A stretch of DNA of 64,000 nucleotides from Arachnomyces sp. PD_36 (taxonomy: Eukaryota; Ascomycota; Eurotiomycetes; Onygenales; Arachnomycetaceae), in contig JANTQE010000005.1 of NCBI GenBank assembly GCA_032988195.1, positions 310,001 to 374,000 of the forward strand, read 5' to 3'. Shown here piece by piece: positions 1-12,239 of this stretch. Within the stretch, counting starts at the first letter, position 1; every line of letters starts with the position of its first letter. Under the pieces are notes generated by a model, which was given only the letters and a program-made list of their open reading frames with translations, had not been told where the DNA came from and did no database searches. The translations under genes were made by a program, and so were the position numbers.

Positions 1-2471
1 CCCTTGATGCAGGTGTGACATGTTGGTTGAGCAGATCTCCAAGCTTGTTGTTGGCAGACCTTCCAGCGTGAGTGACTCAGAAGACTTAAATGGTATCTAT
101 GCGAAGGTTTTTTAGATATGAAGTGTTCGATGAAAGGTTGGTTCTTGGTAATTTATTACAATATATCGTTTCGTCACGGTATTTATGGTATTCGCGTCTC
201 GGTGGTCAAAACGCCGGGTAGGGCTGAACCAGCCTTCCTCTTCAAGTTAGCGTAGATCCCACAGCCACACCTTTAACCTTAACTTGTGAAGAGTCGGGCC
301 GATAACGTCCGGGTCACCGCCGCCAAGGCCGAATAAACCTCGATGAAGAAAACTTTCCTTCAACACATCCACGGTACATGCGCTTGCTGACCTGTAGATC
401 AAACTCACGTTTTGGTCAAGCCAGATGCTATACTTTTTACCAATTCCCAGAACAGGAAAATAAAGAAAGAGATTTCAGCTGAAGCACCTGGTTCCTGTTC
501 CACCTTCTCAAGCGTTTACCACGTTCTGGCAATTCACGGAAATCAGCAAGGCTCTACGCTTATCCCTCGCTTCTCGTTCCAGACTCGAGGAAATACGAAG
601 CCCAAACGAGAATATGCTCACTCGACCACCGATTTAAGCCCTATTGGAGCCCTTTACCGAATGATGAATCTTCTCGTGGGAGTCACGCACCTGGACCTCC
701 ACGACCAAACTTTCCCCTGGCATGCCCAGACCGACTTATTGGGTTGAAGATAAGAATTAAATTGAATTCTAATATTAGGCACACACGTTGAAGGACCCCT
801 TACGTGGTGCACACGACAGAAACGAGATTCTGTCCCCTGATTGGCGTCACCATAACCCAATAAACCCTGCAAACAATTTCGAGCTTTTTTTACCCTCAGC
901 TCGAGATCGTATTTCATCTCGTCATAAAATACGAACACGCTAGCAATCTCATGAACCACATTTTTCTCGGGAGAGGGTCGGGATAGGGCTGATTCACATT
1001 ATCCCATGGGTCCCTGTAACTGACGCGGTCTGTGGATATACATATACGGGGGCACGCTATTACCAGAACGGGATATTTCTTTGCAGAAATTCACAGAGTG
1101 TACAAGCCCCTAGCCGTTGATCGACAACGTTATCTCGAGCTGAGTTATCCATGGTAGACCCTGATGAGTCTTACTTAGGCGCTCCATTTTTCATGGGAAG
1201 GAACGAGTGTTGAAAACATGCCTTCTTCATTGGAGAAAGGTCAACACGAGGAGCTGAGCAACGAGAGACGAGGCAAAAGCGTATTCTTTCCGACAGTTGT
1301 GACAATTGTGACGTCTCTGTACTATTTGGATGAATGTCTAGAATAGCTCAGGGCTATTAGTTCGCCGGGACGTATACCGTATACACCAGCATGGGCTGGC
1401 TGACATGTCGTGGGATGGGACCCGATGAAGCACTGCTAGGCTCACCCTTGGGGTACAATTTCAAGTTGCTTGTATGCCAGACATCGTGGTAGGCAATCAA
1501 TTACGTGGCGCGTCATCCCCCCGGGGACGCTCTCGACGCTTCTTCCGTACTCCCAAAGGCCCCCGAAAACACAAATATGCGGCTGGGACAGTGATTATGA
1601 CCTCTTAGGTCACTGCCGGGAGCTGTAGGACTTAGCTGCCTCCTAATGTCAAGTAAGAGCCTAAACACTTGCTCGCCGGTTTGTCCTAGAGCTGTGAGGT
1701 GTGAGTTGAGGACCTTGCCAACGATCATTTCATAAAACATATAACCCCTTAATGAATCAATCCATTTGGTCACATCGATAACATGGACCTTTCAAGTAAT
1801 GATATATAGCTAAAAAGAAAAAAAAAATCAAAAAAAATGCGAGCAAATATTTATGTGCACAAGTTTTCGAACTGTAGATAGGTGAAAGGCACGAGAAAAT
1901 GAGAAAATATAAATGAACAGTAAAAGGCAAAAAATGTAGTAAAACGCATAACTCCGGCACACCCCCAGTTTCGTCTCAACTCGTCTCGATTCGTTTCAAT
2001 CATAATCAGCGCTTTCCGGTGCTCCTGCTACGTGACCCGTTGCGAGAAACGTTCGTGTTAGTAGCTCGTTTAGGTGCGGAAGGAATGAAGGCATGGCGTT
2101 TCAGCAGTCCCAGGGAAAGCAGGTGGATCTTCTAGAGGTAACAAGGACAAAATAAGTAGACATGAAGAATAGATATAAAGGGAAAAATCTCATGGCAGAT
2201 GGGAGGACCCGCTTGGAGGGTAGTAAGATGCGTATAGGCGTGAACGAGGGCGTCAAGGTGCCGAGAATACTCGCTGGAAAATGTCGACGGAGAAGACAGA
2301 TCCCCGATGAGATGTGAACCTTCAAAAAAATGGAGACATAAGTGCGTAAATCGTGGGGTCTCGTATCAGATATCGAAAAGGGAAATGCTAGGTACAAGTG
2401 CTAAAGAGTATCACTTGTTCACGAAGCGCCTGAGCACGGGATAGGAGGACGAAGTGGGGATAACGGTATCA
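1..2471. other. Intergenic region without a supportable gene
   Basis: I find no gene here. Open frames are all under 112 codons, overlap each other on both strands and show no family resemblance or convincing splice sites. The right part is the 3' flank of the C2H2 gene. The left edge may carry promoter or UTR sequence of a gene outside the window. Confidence 0.5.
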
Positions 2472-4175
2472 TCATGAGTCGACACGACGCCGTCTACCTC
2501 TTGGACCTCCCTCATGCCGTCGAGCCAGGACATCCCTTAGTTGTGGATCATCTTTATCCTTATCGAGGTGGTGGACTCGCACATGTCTTTCGCGAGGGTC
2601 AGTATACATACACAGTCATAATATTACGCTGGATTGCGGCGTTCAACTTACCGCTGGAGGTTATCTGGTCGGGGATAGCGGTGTTGCTGGTCGGGGCAAA
2701 ACGGGCACATATATCCTGGAGAAGCGTGTACGAGGCCGTGGCGTATCATTTCATTCTTACGTTTGAAACCTGTCCCGCCGATGCCTCGGGGACAGCCGGC
2801 AACGGGACAAAAGTGTGGGCGGGCAAGAGAATGTACGTTGGAATGAGAACTGTGGTGTATATGAGTATTTCGAAGCAAAGTTGCCATTGAGTAAGCTCAT
2901 CACTCACTTAAGTAGGTACTGCGTTTGAAATTGTGCGTTACAGCCAGGATGCGCACATTTGAAGCCACTTGAAGTTAAAGGCCCGTTAGACTGGAGGGAC
3001 CCACTGACAACATTAAGTCGCTCTGCCTCAGTTGCTGTCATATGGTCCGTTGGGGTGGGGTAGCCGGTACTTGGACTGTCACCAGTCTGCTGCGAACCGA
3101 CTGACCCGGGGTCGAATGGCGACGTTACGTACGATTCGGATTTTGGCGGTGGTCGCCAATACGATGGATGGGCTCCTGCTGGCTGCGAGGGTGGTGACAG
3201 GCTGGACATATCTTTTGAATTCGGAGAGGATGTCTGAGTGTAGCTGGGCGGTTGTTGTGGTTGCAAATAATGCCCTGCTGGTTGGTTCTCTTGTTTTATC
3301 GAGGTGCTGTGCTTTCGTGGAGGAGATGAAACACCAACAGGGGCATATGGGCGCTGGGGGTTCCCATTCACATTTGTTTTATCATTCATGGGTGATTCCT
3401 TAAGTTGGGTACCTAATGTCGATTGAAGTGAAGGAAGATTTTGACTGGACTCGGACGGGTTGGGGGACTTCGAAAGAGGTAGCGGCTGCAAGCGTGGGAG
3501 TGTTTCCCTTTCGGGACGGTCTGACTGGTTTATCGTATACTTCCTCAGGTTTGGAGAGGTTGCGCTTGACTCGTCCTTGGGTATTATTTCGGGAGACGCA
3601 TCATTTGGTAGATGTCGCTTAGCGGTTCGCGGAGAGTGGTCCTGCGGGTTCAGAATTTCAACATCATCACCTCTGTGACGCTGCTCAACCCCCTCGGGGA
3701 TACTCCCGCCCTCGCTTTGTGGCCCGAATATTTGAAGGTTAACATCTCCAGGTTCCTCAGCTTTGACATCCGAAAGTTCCGGAGACGTAGGCGACCCAGA
3801 AACCGGTTTCGCCCCTTGTAGAACAGCCAGTGCATCCTGAGCCATGGCTGTTGTGTCCTTTATATCATTCCCCTTCTCAGCTGCCCTCGGGGCTTGCCAC
3901 CTCCTTTCCCTCTCCTCCAGTTCCCATCGGGCGATTTCAGGTCTGTTGGGGTCTATATTAGATATCAGCGCTGCCGCGGACATTGCCACTGGATCTATTT
4001 CCCGTCGGTGGATAGGGCTCTTACGGGAGGGCCCAGACGGATCGTTTTGCGATGAGGGTGGTGGGGATACGGAAGGGATACGCGGAGGCGGCGTTTCTCG
4101 GACCCTGTAATCGATCACTTGCCGTTGCGGAGGAGGGGACCGACCCACGTCGTCGGGATCGTACATGTCTTCCAT
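2472..4175 (-). CDS. C2H2 zinc-finger transcription factor (three-finger, fungal)
   Basis: Predicted nuclear DNA-binding protein of 526 aa in three exons: 4175-2908, 2849-2652 and 2586-2472. The first ~400 residues are low-complexity, rich in Pro, Ser and Gln, as in fungal activation regions. Three C2H2 fingers are packed at the C-terminus. Finger 1 (C-x4-C-x12-H-x3-H, starting GFKCAHPGC) is completed only by splicing intron 1. Finger 2 starts HFCPVAGCP. Finger 3 (CPFCPDQQH...) has its second His pair supplied by exon 3 (RHVRVHH). A basic tail with an RGRRRR run near the stop could act as a nuclear signal. The introns (58 and 65 nt) have GTGAGT and GTAAGT donors and restore the fingers exactly, which supports the model. 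The target genes cannot be told from sequence. It is transcribed away from the phosphotransferase side of the window and has no close partner. Confidence 0.88.
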
Positions 4176-6234
4176 GGCGAAGGTTGTATTGCTCTAACAC
4201 ATGAGTAAGTAGATACTTTTCTCTACTCTATGCCAATTTCCGGACGTTCCTCTTCGGATAGGCTGAGGGTTGAGGTCAGACACAACTTTGGGGGGCGGCT
4301 TCAGCCAAGCCGCCTGGTAAAAGAGCTAGCCAGAGAGGTTTGTCGAAAGGATTCAAATGCCCTAGCTATCAGTTGGAGGTATTAGCATATGCGATCGCTT
4401 CGGTAATCAGCTGTCTATTTCTTGAGCGCAACCAGGGTGAGCAGATGACAAAGGGGTTGAGGCAATATGATGTATTTCGCGGGAGCCAATGGGCCACTCA
4501 AGCAGTCGTGATGGGAAAGTATTCGGTTCAGTAGCTTTGCAGAAAGATGTGGATGGTTTGGGACCACACAACCCTCTGTCGCATGGCTATCTTCACGGGA
4601 GCTGACGAACGACTGTACGTTAAGGCCACCCCGGATAGAATAAGTCATCATAAGAAGGCCCACCGTGTAATAAGCTGTGTCGGAGGTAGACGGGTCCACC
4701 GCTGGATGAGTAGCCATCTGGATAGTGCGGGACTGCTAAATGCCCGGGCGGACGGAGTATTTTGTCTTGGGGTGTCATATCTCGCATCATGGCCAGTAAA
4801 CACATGCAGTGTCTCTGTAGGCGCGGTCTAGCGATGCCATTGATGATGGGGGTGATAGATATGGGCAGGAATGGGGAGGAACGGAAGAGTGGCGGTTGAT
4901 ATTGAGGATGAGGCTCAAAAAAGGTATGCAATAGGAATTTAGTGGATAAGCTCACCGGGAAGGCTAGACGACGACCTTATCACAGAGCCGCACGGGAAGT
5001 TCCCACGAACGTCAAAGAAACCTCGATAACCGGGACCAGAGATGGCTGAGGGCGGGAGGCTCAGAGGAATGATGTACGAAAGGATCGCCGCAGGTCCGCT
5101 CGGGTCATGGAGAATATGTCCCCGCAGACTTTGGGATTCGATTGAGGGTTTGAAGGAGCGGAATGGTCACAGCCTTGGGGTTCCCCGTTCGTGAGGCGAT
5201 GCTGGGAAAAGGTTCAATCCCGTCTAGTGTGGAGGGGATTTCCCAGCTTCACACGAACCAGAGAAGCGAAGTCTCGTGAGAAGCAAATGACAGCGGATAA
5301 TACGAGATCGAGTCCGTGATTACTTTTCTAGAATACGCGGGTCCCGAGGGGTTTCGAGGATGAGAACAGTCAGAGTCGAGGATAGACTGTGGCGGTGTCA
5401 CTGAGCTGAGAGATGCATCAGCAACATCGGCGCTGACTGAAGTCCGTCCATCATGACTGCAGGATATATGAACTACTGTACAAAGGTCTACGGAAGCAAA
5501 TTATCTTATCATTTACGTGCATTTGATTATGTGAATGATTTTTATCTGCATGAGAACGTTGTGCCAATGATATCCCGCACACCGTTGGCATGATTCCCTT
5601 CTCCAGAAGAATACGAAGCCTGAGGACGCTACGAAGATACGCTCATTTCCCACAACGAAATCTGATATTCAAGCGGAAACCCAAGTGAGAATGAGGCACT
5701 TCTGAGCAGTCGGGTCCGATGGATTTCAAAGCATAATATTTGAGCAGGATGCTTTCAAATTGCAGGAATTGAACCCAGACCAGAACAGAATCGGGGGGTG
5801 AAGCTGTTGATGTGAATTCAGAGACGAGGCTGGCATATCCCGCGTCACGTGTGTAGTCACCTGACGAGGGACTTTGCCGGCAAGGCTCGGGGAAAGGCAA
5901 GAGTAGGGCCGCAATGCAGAGAGCTTGGAAGCGAAGTGTTGAGGGGGGATCAGATAAGGTCTACACATGAGGGGTACGTCCAAGTTGACTGGGAACAACC
6001 ATCCTTATTTCGAAAAACAGGGGGTTGGAAATACTCGAGTACGGAGTGTAAACTTACGCAGGTAGGAGGCAAGGGATAGCCCGATTTGCATACTTCAGAA
6101 AAATGGGGGCTTTAGTATATTGTAACAGTTATAAAGGTATATCCAATTCATGAGTCGCGCTGCACGTATCCACTGCATGGAATTGATCTCACCTCATGAA
6201 GGGTGTAGGGCGTTCAAAACCTCAACAGGTAGGA
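4176..6234. other. Intergenic region between two minus-strand genes
   Basis: About 2 kb that must hold the C2H2 gene promoter on its left side and the 3' flank of the phosphotransferase on its right. Open frames are short (111 codons or fewer) and overlap on both strands. No tRNA, repeat or conserved coding signature was seen. Confidence 0.5.
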
Positions 6235-7455
6235 CTACAATCTAGCCTTCCCGTGAGCTGCTTTCTGAAGTTCTTGTACCATTCCCCACGTAAGGAATGC
6301 AAACGGTTTCGTTTGTGACGCATATTCATGAGCCTTGGCACTGCTGGCTTGTCTCCGAGCGTATCTCGCGGCAATTCCCTGCATGATCAGACAGCTCCGG
6401 AAGCAAAAGAATGCATCTCCCCATTCCAGGACTTGTTTTGGGTCCCACCCAGCAACTTCACTGTACCAGCGAGTACAATCATCGCGGCTTGGAAGCCCAG
6501 GAGTCGTCTCAGGATCGAACTCTGTTCTCATCGCTCCAGGGATAAGGCCGAGGTGATAAGGGCTTGTCAGGTTACATAGATCGGATAATGGGTGTCCGAT
6601 TGTTGCCATTTCCCAGTCTAGAACACCAATCACCCTGGGTTCTGTCTTGTGGAAGACAATGTTGTCAATCTTATAGTCACCGTGTACGAATGTCCCCATG
6701 TCGGGGGGTTGCGTCGGTTTGTTCGAGAAGAAAGACACCATATCTTTAAAGTGGGGAAGGTCGCCGACGGGGACTTTCGTGTCAACATCGACAGCCTCAG
6801 CCTGGCGGCTCTGTATGGTCGTAAATGTGGCGAGTTGTCGGTCATAGAAGCCAGATGGCCTCCCGAACTTTTCTAAACCAACCGACTTGGGGTCAACCCT
6901 GTGGAATTTGGCAAGCGTACGAATTGCATCATGCCACCTGATAACACCCAGCCTATTAGAAAAGAACCTTTATATGAACGACAGATATATCTTACAGCTC
7001 GTTCCTCTCCTCAGCACTCACGCCCGGTATTGAAGGGTCTTCGAATATTCGGCCGTCCAGAAACTCCATGATGTAGAACGGGGTACCAATGATACTGCTG
7101 TCCTCGCACAGGCAGTACGCCTTGGGTACTGGAACATCTGTAGATTCCAAGGCATGAATGATCTGATATTCCCTCTCAACCTTGTGCGCCGTCTTCGAAA
7201 GGAGCTGTCCCGGTGGTTTCTTGCGCAGGACGAACTTGCTGCCATCAGCGGCAATGAGTTGGTATGTCGGATTGGACTGACCAAACCCAAACTATTCGCC
7301 AAATATGTGTTAGAAATGGCCACCATGCAAAAACAGGATATTGAATGCAAGCCTACCTGTTTCACCGTGAGAGGTGTCTTGATAATTGGAACATTCTTAT
7401 CGATATACGGCTCCAGAGAAGCTACATCGATCGGTTGACGCACTGCACCAGCCAT
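6235..7455 (-). CDS. APH/ACAD10-11-type phosphotransferase family protein
   Basis: Kinase-like fold protein of 365 aa in three exons: 7455-7357, 7291-6996 and 6937-6235. The fold is that of the N-terminal kinase domain of ACAD10/ACAD11, here stand-alone. Visible motifs, in order, are a Gly-rich loop (FGFGQSNPTY, completed across intron 1), the nucleotide-binding Lys region (FVLRKKPPG), the catalytic HGDYKIDN (HGD-x4-N) and the metal-binding DWE in VLDWEMATIG. In mammals the related domain phosphorylates 4-hydroxyacyl-CoAs, so a role in fatty-acid or hydroxy-acid catabolism is an inference. No acyl-CoA dehydrogenase domain follows, because a stop ends the frame soon after the kinase fold. No targeting peptide is obvious. 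It shares a 368-bp divergent promoter region with dUTPase. Older annotations often call such proteins aminoglycoside phosphotransferases, but antibiotic resistance is unlikely. Confidence 0.88.
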
Positions 7456-7823
7456 GATGTGAGAATAGAAAGTGCGCTCGTGTCAATTGTAAAATATCTG
7501 CCACCTGGATCCCGCATCAGGATTGAAGACCAGATTTAAAGAAGCATTCCAAAGGATTGAGCCGCCAGATACCCCCCTTCCGTCTCTTCGACACCGGGGA
7601 GATACCGGGGACCGAGGCTCATATGATGCTGGTGAACAGAGTTTCGGAAGCCCCATTTTTGGGTAAAGTGCCACGTGACCATATCCGCGTCGCGTTCCAA
7701 CGGACGCGCCTATATGACTGGAAGCGAGAAGAATGAAGAGAAGAAAGGGACTGATATATCAATAAGTCCAATCGCTATTCAGATCCCCAAGAGCAAAAAT
7801 CACGCGTTGCATTGCATCCTACC
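7456..7823. promoter_or_regulatory. Divergent promoter region, phosphotransferase / dUTPase
   Basis: 368 bp between two start codons that point away from each other. It must contain both promoters and 5' UTRs. No clear TATA box was identified. Confidence 0.6.
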
Positions 7824-8762
7824 ATGACCAAAGAGACCACTCCCCCACCATCAGATACCACCACCACAACCACACAACACCAACCCCCATCTCTCCCCAA
7901 TTCACCCCTCGCAAAACGGCCAAAGAAGACAGCAGAAACTTCCGAAATGGCTGATACCGACGCGACCACCCCACCTCCTCAACTTCTTGTCAAGTTGCTC
8001 GTCCCGTCAGCCAAGGCTCCGACGCGCGGATCTGCTTTTGCCGCGGGGTATGATGTCTACAGCGCAAAGGAGACCACTATCCCCGCAAAGGGTAAAGGGC
8101 TGGTAGATACGGGCATTTCAATTGCGGTCCCTGAGGGTACTTGTATGTGATGATTTTTATTTACTTTATTTATTGTTCCTCACTCGACTATCTCGTTTTT
8201 TATCCACACCCCCCCTATTCTATGTTTCCTTAAATCCCCCCTTATCGCGCCCTCCTGTAGCCTAAAAGAAGGAGAGAAATCATAAACAAAGTAAAGAAAC
8301 CTTCTCACTGACTCCCAAATTACAGACGGGCGTATAGCACCCCGAAGTGGCCTCGCGTCAAAGAATTTCATCGACACCGGTGCTGGAGTCATTGACGCAG
8401 ATTACCGTGGAGAAGTGAAAGTCCTTCTCTTCAACTTCTCCGACGTTGACTTTACTGGTTCGTTGTACCACTTTTTTTATGCGAAACTAGATGGTTAACT
8501 AACGCATACCCGCTATCCAGTCAAGGAGGGAGACCGCATTGCACAGTTGGTTCTTGAGAGAGTAAGTCGGCTTCTCCCCTTTCTATATCGCAGGATATCT
8601 CGGCAGCGCCAGAGTATTATTTATTCCTCTAGTCTAGGAATCCCAATCGCTGAAGTCGATGAGCTAACCCTTTACTCATAGATCTATACCCCCTCTGTCC
8701 TCGTCGTTGATCAGCTCGAAGAAAGTGTCCGAGGAACAGGAGGCTTCGGCAGCACAGGTTAG
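7824..8762 (+). CDS. DUT1: Deoxyuridine 5'-triphosphate nucleotidohydrolase (dUTPase)
   Basis: Hydrolyses dUTP to dUMP and pyrophosphate, keeping uracil out of DNA and supplying dUMP for dTMP synthesis; the enzyme is a homotrimer. Four exons (7824-8142, 8326-8457, 8521-8561, 8682-8762) give 190 aa. All five trimeric dUTPase motifs are present: AGYDVYSA (1), GRIAPRSGLA (2), GAGVIDADYRGEV (3, with the catalytic Asp and Tyr), RIAQLVLE (4) and the C-terminal Gly-rich RGTGGFGSTG (5). The ~50-residue N-terminal extension is Thr/Pro-rich with a basic LAKRPKK segment that could be a nuclear signal. A second in-frame Met (MADTDATT) could start a shorter form. Intron 2 uses an unusual GTTCGT donor. Exon 3 is only 41 nt. 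Confidence 0.95.
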
Positions 8763-9035
8763 ATCTTATTTTGCGCTTCCGTATCACACTCCTACGCGTG
8801 ATTAGAATGTTCTTCTGCGAGACGCAAGCACATAGAGTTGATCATGAATAAAAAATGATAATGAACGTTTCCAGAGAGAAACAAGGGAAATTCTGATGTT
8901 GAATTTATAATCTAACAATTCTATCTATGATGCGGGTACATGTTTCTAGTAAGATAGGTACATAGTAGTCTTTTCTTCAGCCTTTGCCCCAAAACCGTTA
9001 TGGGAGTTAGGGCCATAAATGATTTTCGGGCGCTT

Positions 9036-10824
9036 TCATACACTCCACGGCCGCGCAACAAACTTCGTGATCGGGTTCTTCAACAAGCCAACATTCCGAA
9101 CGAGCCTGATTTCCGCAGCCTTCGTCTCGCGGAGATGGTCTAGCTTTTGCTTTTCAGCGTCAGGCAGATTATTCGAATTGGCCCCATCTAGTGAATTCGA
9201 TAATGAGGAAGATCCCTCAAGCTCTCGTATCCGAGCCGCCATAGTCCTTTCTAACACATCATGCATACTCGCCAGAACCTTCACAGTAGCTTTCGCAAGC
9301 GGAAGCTCTGTGGCTTCTACATCATCCGATGAGATCCACGACTTGACGTTTCGAACCGGGGTTGGAGAGTCATCAGCGAAGACAGCTTCACGTAGCCGTG
9401 CGACTGTTAATGCGGCGAACATATCCCCTGTCCCACTAAAGAAACAGTCTAGGGCTGGGACATCAACCTTGAAAAGTCGGGGTGATCCGTCGGAGCGAGT
9501 GGTAGAGCCGATGATCGAGAGTGTGTTTAAAGATAAAGAAAGGGTATCCGAAGAGTTGGGAGTTTCGGAGGGCAGTTGTACAGATGTCACAATGATGTGA
9601 GGGACTTTATATGTTTTGTGAAGGATCGTGATAGCTTCAGCTAGGATAGATAGAGACGTGATTTTTACGCCTGAGAGTAACCTGTAGCCTGGTTAGGTTT
9701 TTGACCAAACTTTGAGCCATAACCTGCCTCAAACCCAATGGAACGGCGCTATCCTGCCACCCCTTGTACCAGGAACCGTGAACAGAGCAAACAGTTCTGA
9801 TTTTGTATACAGGTCTAGGTGCAGGTATAGATGGTACTTACTCGGTCTCGAATTGGTTCGGTAATATCAGATCTGCATGCTGCAAGACATTCTTGTATGC
9901 AGGCACGACGTCTTCATTAACGTATATCCTCCCCCGATCGCCCATGACAGGATCGAGGACTAGTGAATGGAAACAATCAGTATCGAGAAATGCAGTCAGG
10001 GGGAAATTCTTACCCCAGAAAAAAGAACCAGGTTTACTCTCAGCCTTTTGCTGTATATCCATTGCTATTTTGCCGACTGCCTCGACGGCTGCGGCACTTG
10101 GTGCATATCCGGAAAGCAGGACGTCGAAGTCGGTGAGATAGCTCTGGCATAGGCCCTCATATATATCACCAATCTCTTGTGCAGAAGTCCTCGTTCCTTT
10201 GAGTTGTCTATAGCCAGCATGGTTGCCTTTTTGACTCAAGAATAAGATGGTTAGCAAGAATCCAACGGGATCGGGACTCGGAGACAAAAATAGAAAGGAA
10301 AAGATCAATTTATAGAAGCAAGAATTGGACAGTAGATATGTGACATGTAGGCCCAGTATGAACCTAACCAGGCATACCTGTCCCAGACGCTTGCGAAAAA
10401 AGGGGGTAAGAGAATGGGGTATGCCTTACTAAAATGAACTGTATTCAGGGCTGCAACTTCACATCCCATAGCCTGCATGGCGAAAGTCGCCATCGTGTTT
10501 CCGACATATCTAGTTTACAAAAAGAAGTCAGACAAGCTGCGCTCCAAAATGACATGCTCGGCAACAACTGAATACGGCTGTGGTGTACGCACCCGTAGAC
10601 GACCTTTACATATCACGGATATCGGAGAAGAAGGAGGCAGAGCTCTCCCCTCTCCCATATGTCTGAGTTAGCTTAAATTTCACAGCAGTTATACATCCGA
10701 ATGAACGGAATATGCAAGCATCTGCAAGACCGGTAGAGGCGGGATTTTAGGGTGGGGCTTCTGCTCATACATGACTTGCTATGGCGAGTACCCGAGTTTC
10801 GGGTGCCGGAAATTCGGAAGACAT
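9036..10824 (-). CDS. BUD16: Pyridoxal kinase (PdxK/Bud16 family)
   Basis: ATP-dependent phosphorylation of pyridoxal, pyridoxine and pyridoxamine in vitamin B6 salvage; cytosolic. Six exons give 373 aa: 10824-10771, 10603-10593, 10509-10430, 10226-10014, 9959-9842 and 9681-9036. Signatures are the N-terminal VLAIASHVVYGYVGNT substrate region, LNTVHFSNHAGY, the DPVMGDRGR segment, LPNQFE, and the anion-hole/catalytic GTGD in FFSGTGDMFAAL. Exon 2 is an 11-nt microexon coding VVY plus two bases of a Gly codon; without it the conserved VVYG block is lost. Intron 1 (167 nt) contains a perfect GCTAAC branch site. Intron 4 is 54 nt (3n, no stop), so its retention would insert 18 residues. The region between GTGD and the C-terminal RPWSV carries a Ser-rich insertion typical of fungal members. 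It converges with dUTPase, 273 bp away. Confidence 0.93.
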
Positions 10825-12239
10825 CGAGTCTTCTGTTCGAATGATGGATCTACAGAAAGGAAGCGAAGGATTCTGATATCTAAAAATTTAGGACAGGGAG
10901 ACAAGGAGAAAAGGAAAATCTGACGTTCGAATAAGCGGGATGAAGATTTTATGGGGAAGCTTATCTTATCAGCAAATTTTGCCCCTCTGGGCTAGTGTGA
11001 GTCAATTTGGTTCCTGACTCCATCGACGTCTTTTTACCTCCATCGTCGGGGAACACCGCGTTTATTAAGTACCTCACGTTCTGATATCGACTTGGAGACG
11101 ATTATTATATCTTTAATTACCGATCAGTAAATTGAGTGGGAGCAACTTTATTATCAAGGGAATAAGGTTCATGTCATCGGCTGGGGGCAACCGCCATCGC
11201 GACTATATGGTTAAAGTGCCCGGCTATGAAGGCAACGGCGGAGAATCTCTCGCCATATTTGTGTGCGCATGTACCCGATATAAATCGGAACAATTCGTGG
11301 CGTACTTGTGAGACTTGAGTGTGGACGGAGCCTGAGAGACCCCTTGATACCCGGGACCTTGCATTTATATTCGGGTTCTCGGCAGTTTTGAGGGATGCCT
11401 CCTTGTTATTACAGCCATAGATATTGCCTCCGGGGAAGAACTCATCTGAGGGCAATGGTAGGGAGAAATTACCGATGATGGCGGCTGGACGAAAGTTGGG
11501 TTAGAAAGGGACCGCTTTGAAGGGAGCTCTGTGGATTTTGATCTGCCGATATATTCTGTTTAATGGATGGGAAAATAATAATCTTCTCGGCGAACAGCAC
11601 ATCTACCTGGCGAATGTGAGGTTGAAACAAGATGATTCTGAGACAAATCTCAACTGTACTCATCTCAGCCATCATTCGGTCTGTCTTGAGGATCTTTACG
11701 CGGATATATATAGATATCCCGAGCGAGGAATCGCTAAAATCTCCGTCAGCACTAAATCGGTGACGAACAAAAGTCGAGAGTTTGAGACCACGAACAAATC
11801 TTGGAGAATCTTGGAGTGTCGAACTTTGTGCAGTTTGGCACAAACAAGAGTTGATTCGTCTGACACCGATGGGAAAGACTTGATAATTATGCCAATCAGC
11901 ACCTTGGAAGTTTACAGCAAGCGCCCGGTCCGAGTCGATTTCGATGCTCACTTGTCGTGTTTTAGTTCTCTCCCAGCTCAGCCTTCAGGGACCGACGTCG
12001 CTTGCCGCACACAGCCGACGATGAGAGCTCGATGTTACTGAAGCATTCGGATGCTGAGATGTCTCACGGAAACAGGGCGGTGATATAGGGATAGGTAGTT
12101 CAATGATATAAATACCTCTATGTTTCCCTCCTATCTTCAATCTCTATCAAGAAACATCCTCGAAGTATCAAACCACACACCACAGGCTTTAAACACCCAT
12201 CTACTCTCTAGGTCCATTCGCCCCAAATATATATCCACA
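10825..12239. other. Divergent intergenic region (pyridoxal kinase / small secreted protein)
   Basis: 1.4 kb between divergent starts. Two overlapping open frames on opposite strands around 11469-12041 (160 and 174 codons) have no protein-like signature and are treated as chance. A TATA box for the right-hand gene lies at its right end. Confidence 0.5.
12107..12114 (+). promoter_or_regulatory. TATA box (TATAAATA)
   Basis: Perfect TATAAATA 126 nt upstream of the ATG of the small secreted protein, a spacing that fits a short 5' UTR. It is seen directly; its function is inferred. Confidence 0.55.

Noticed and set aside
11469..12041. Opposing open frames of 160 and 174 codons
   Set aside because: Mutually overlapping on opposite strands, random-looking composition, no motif; treated as chance.
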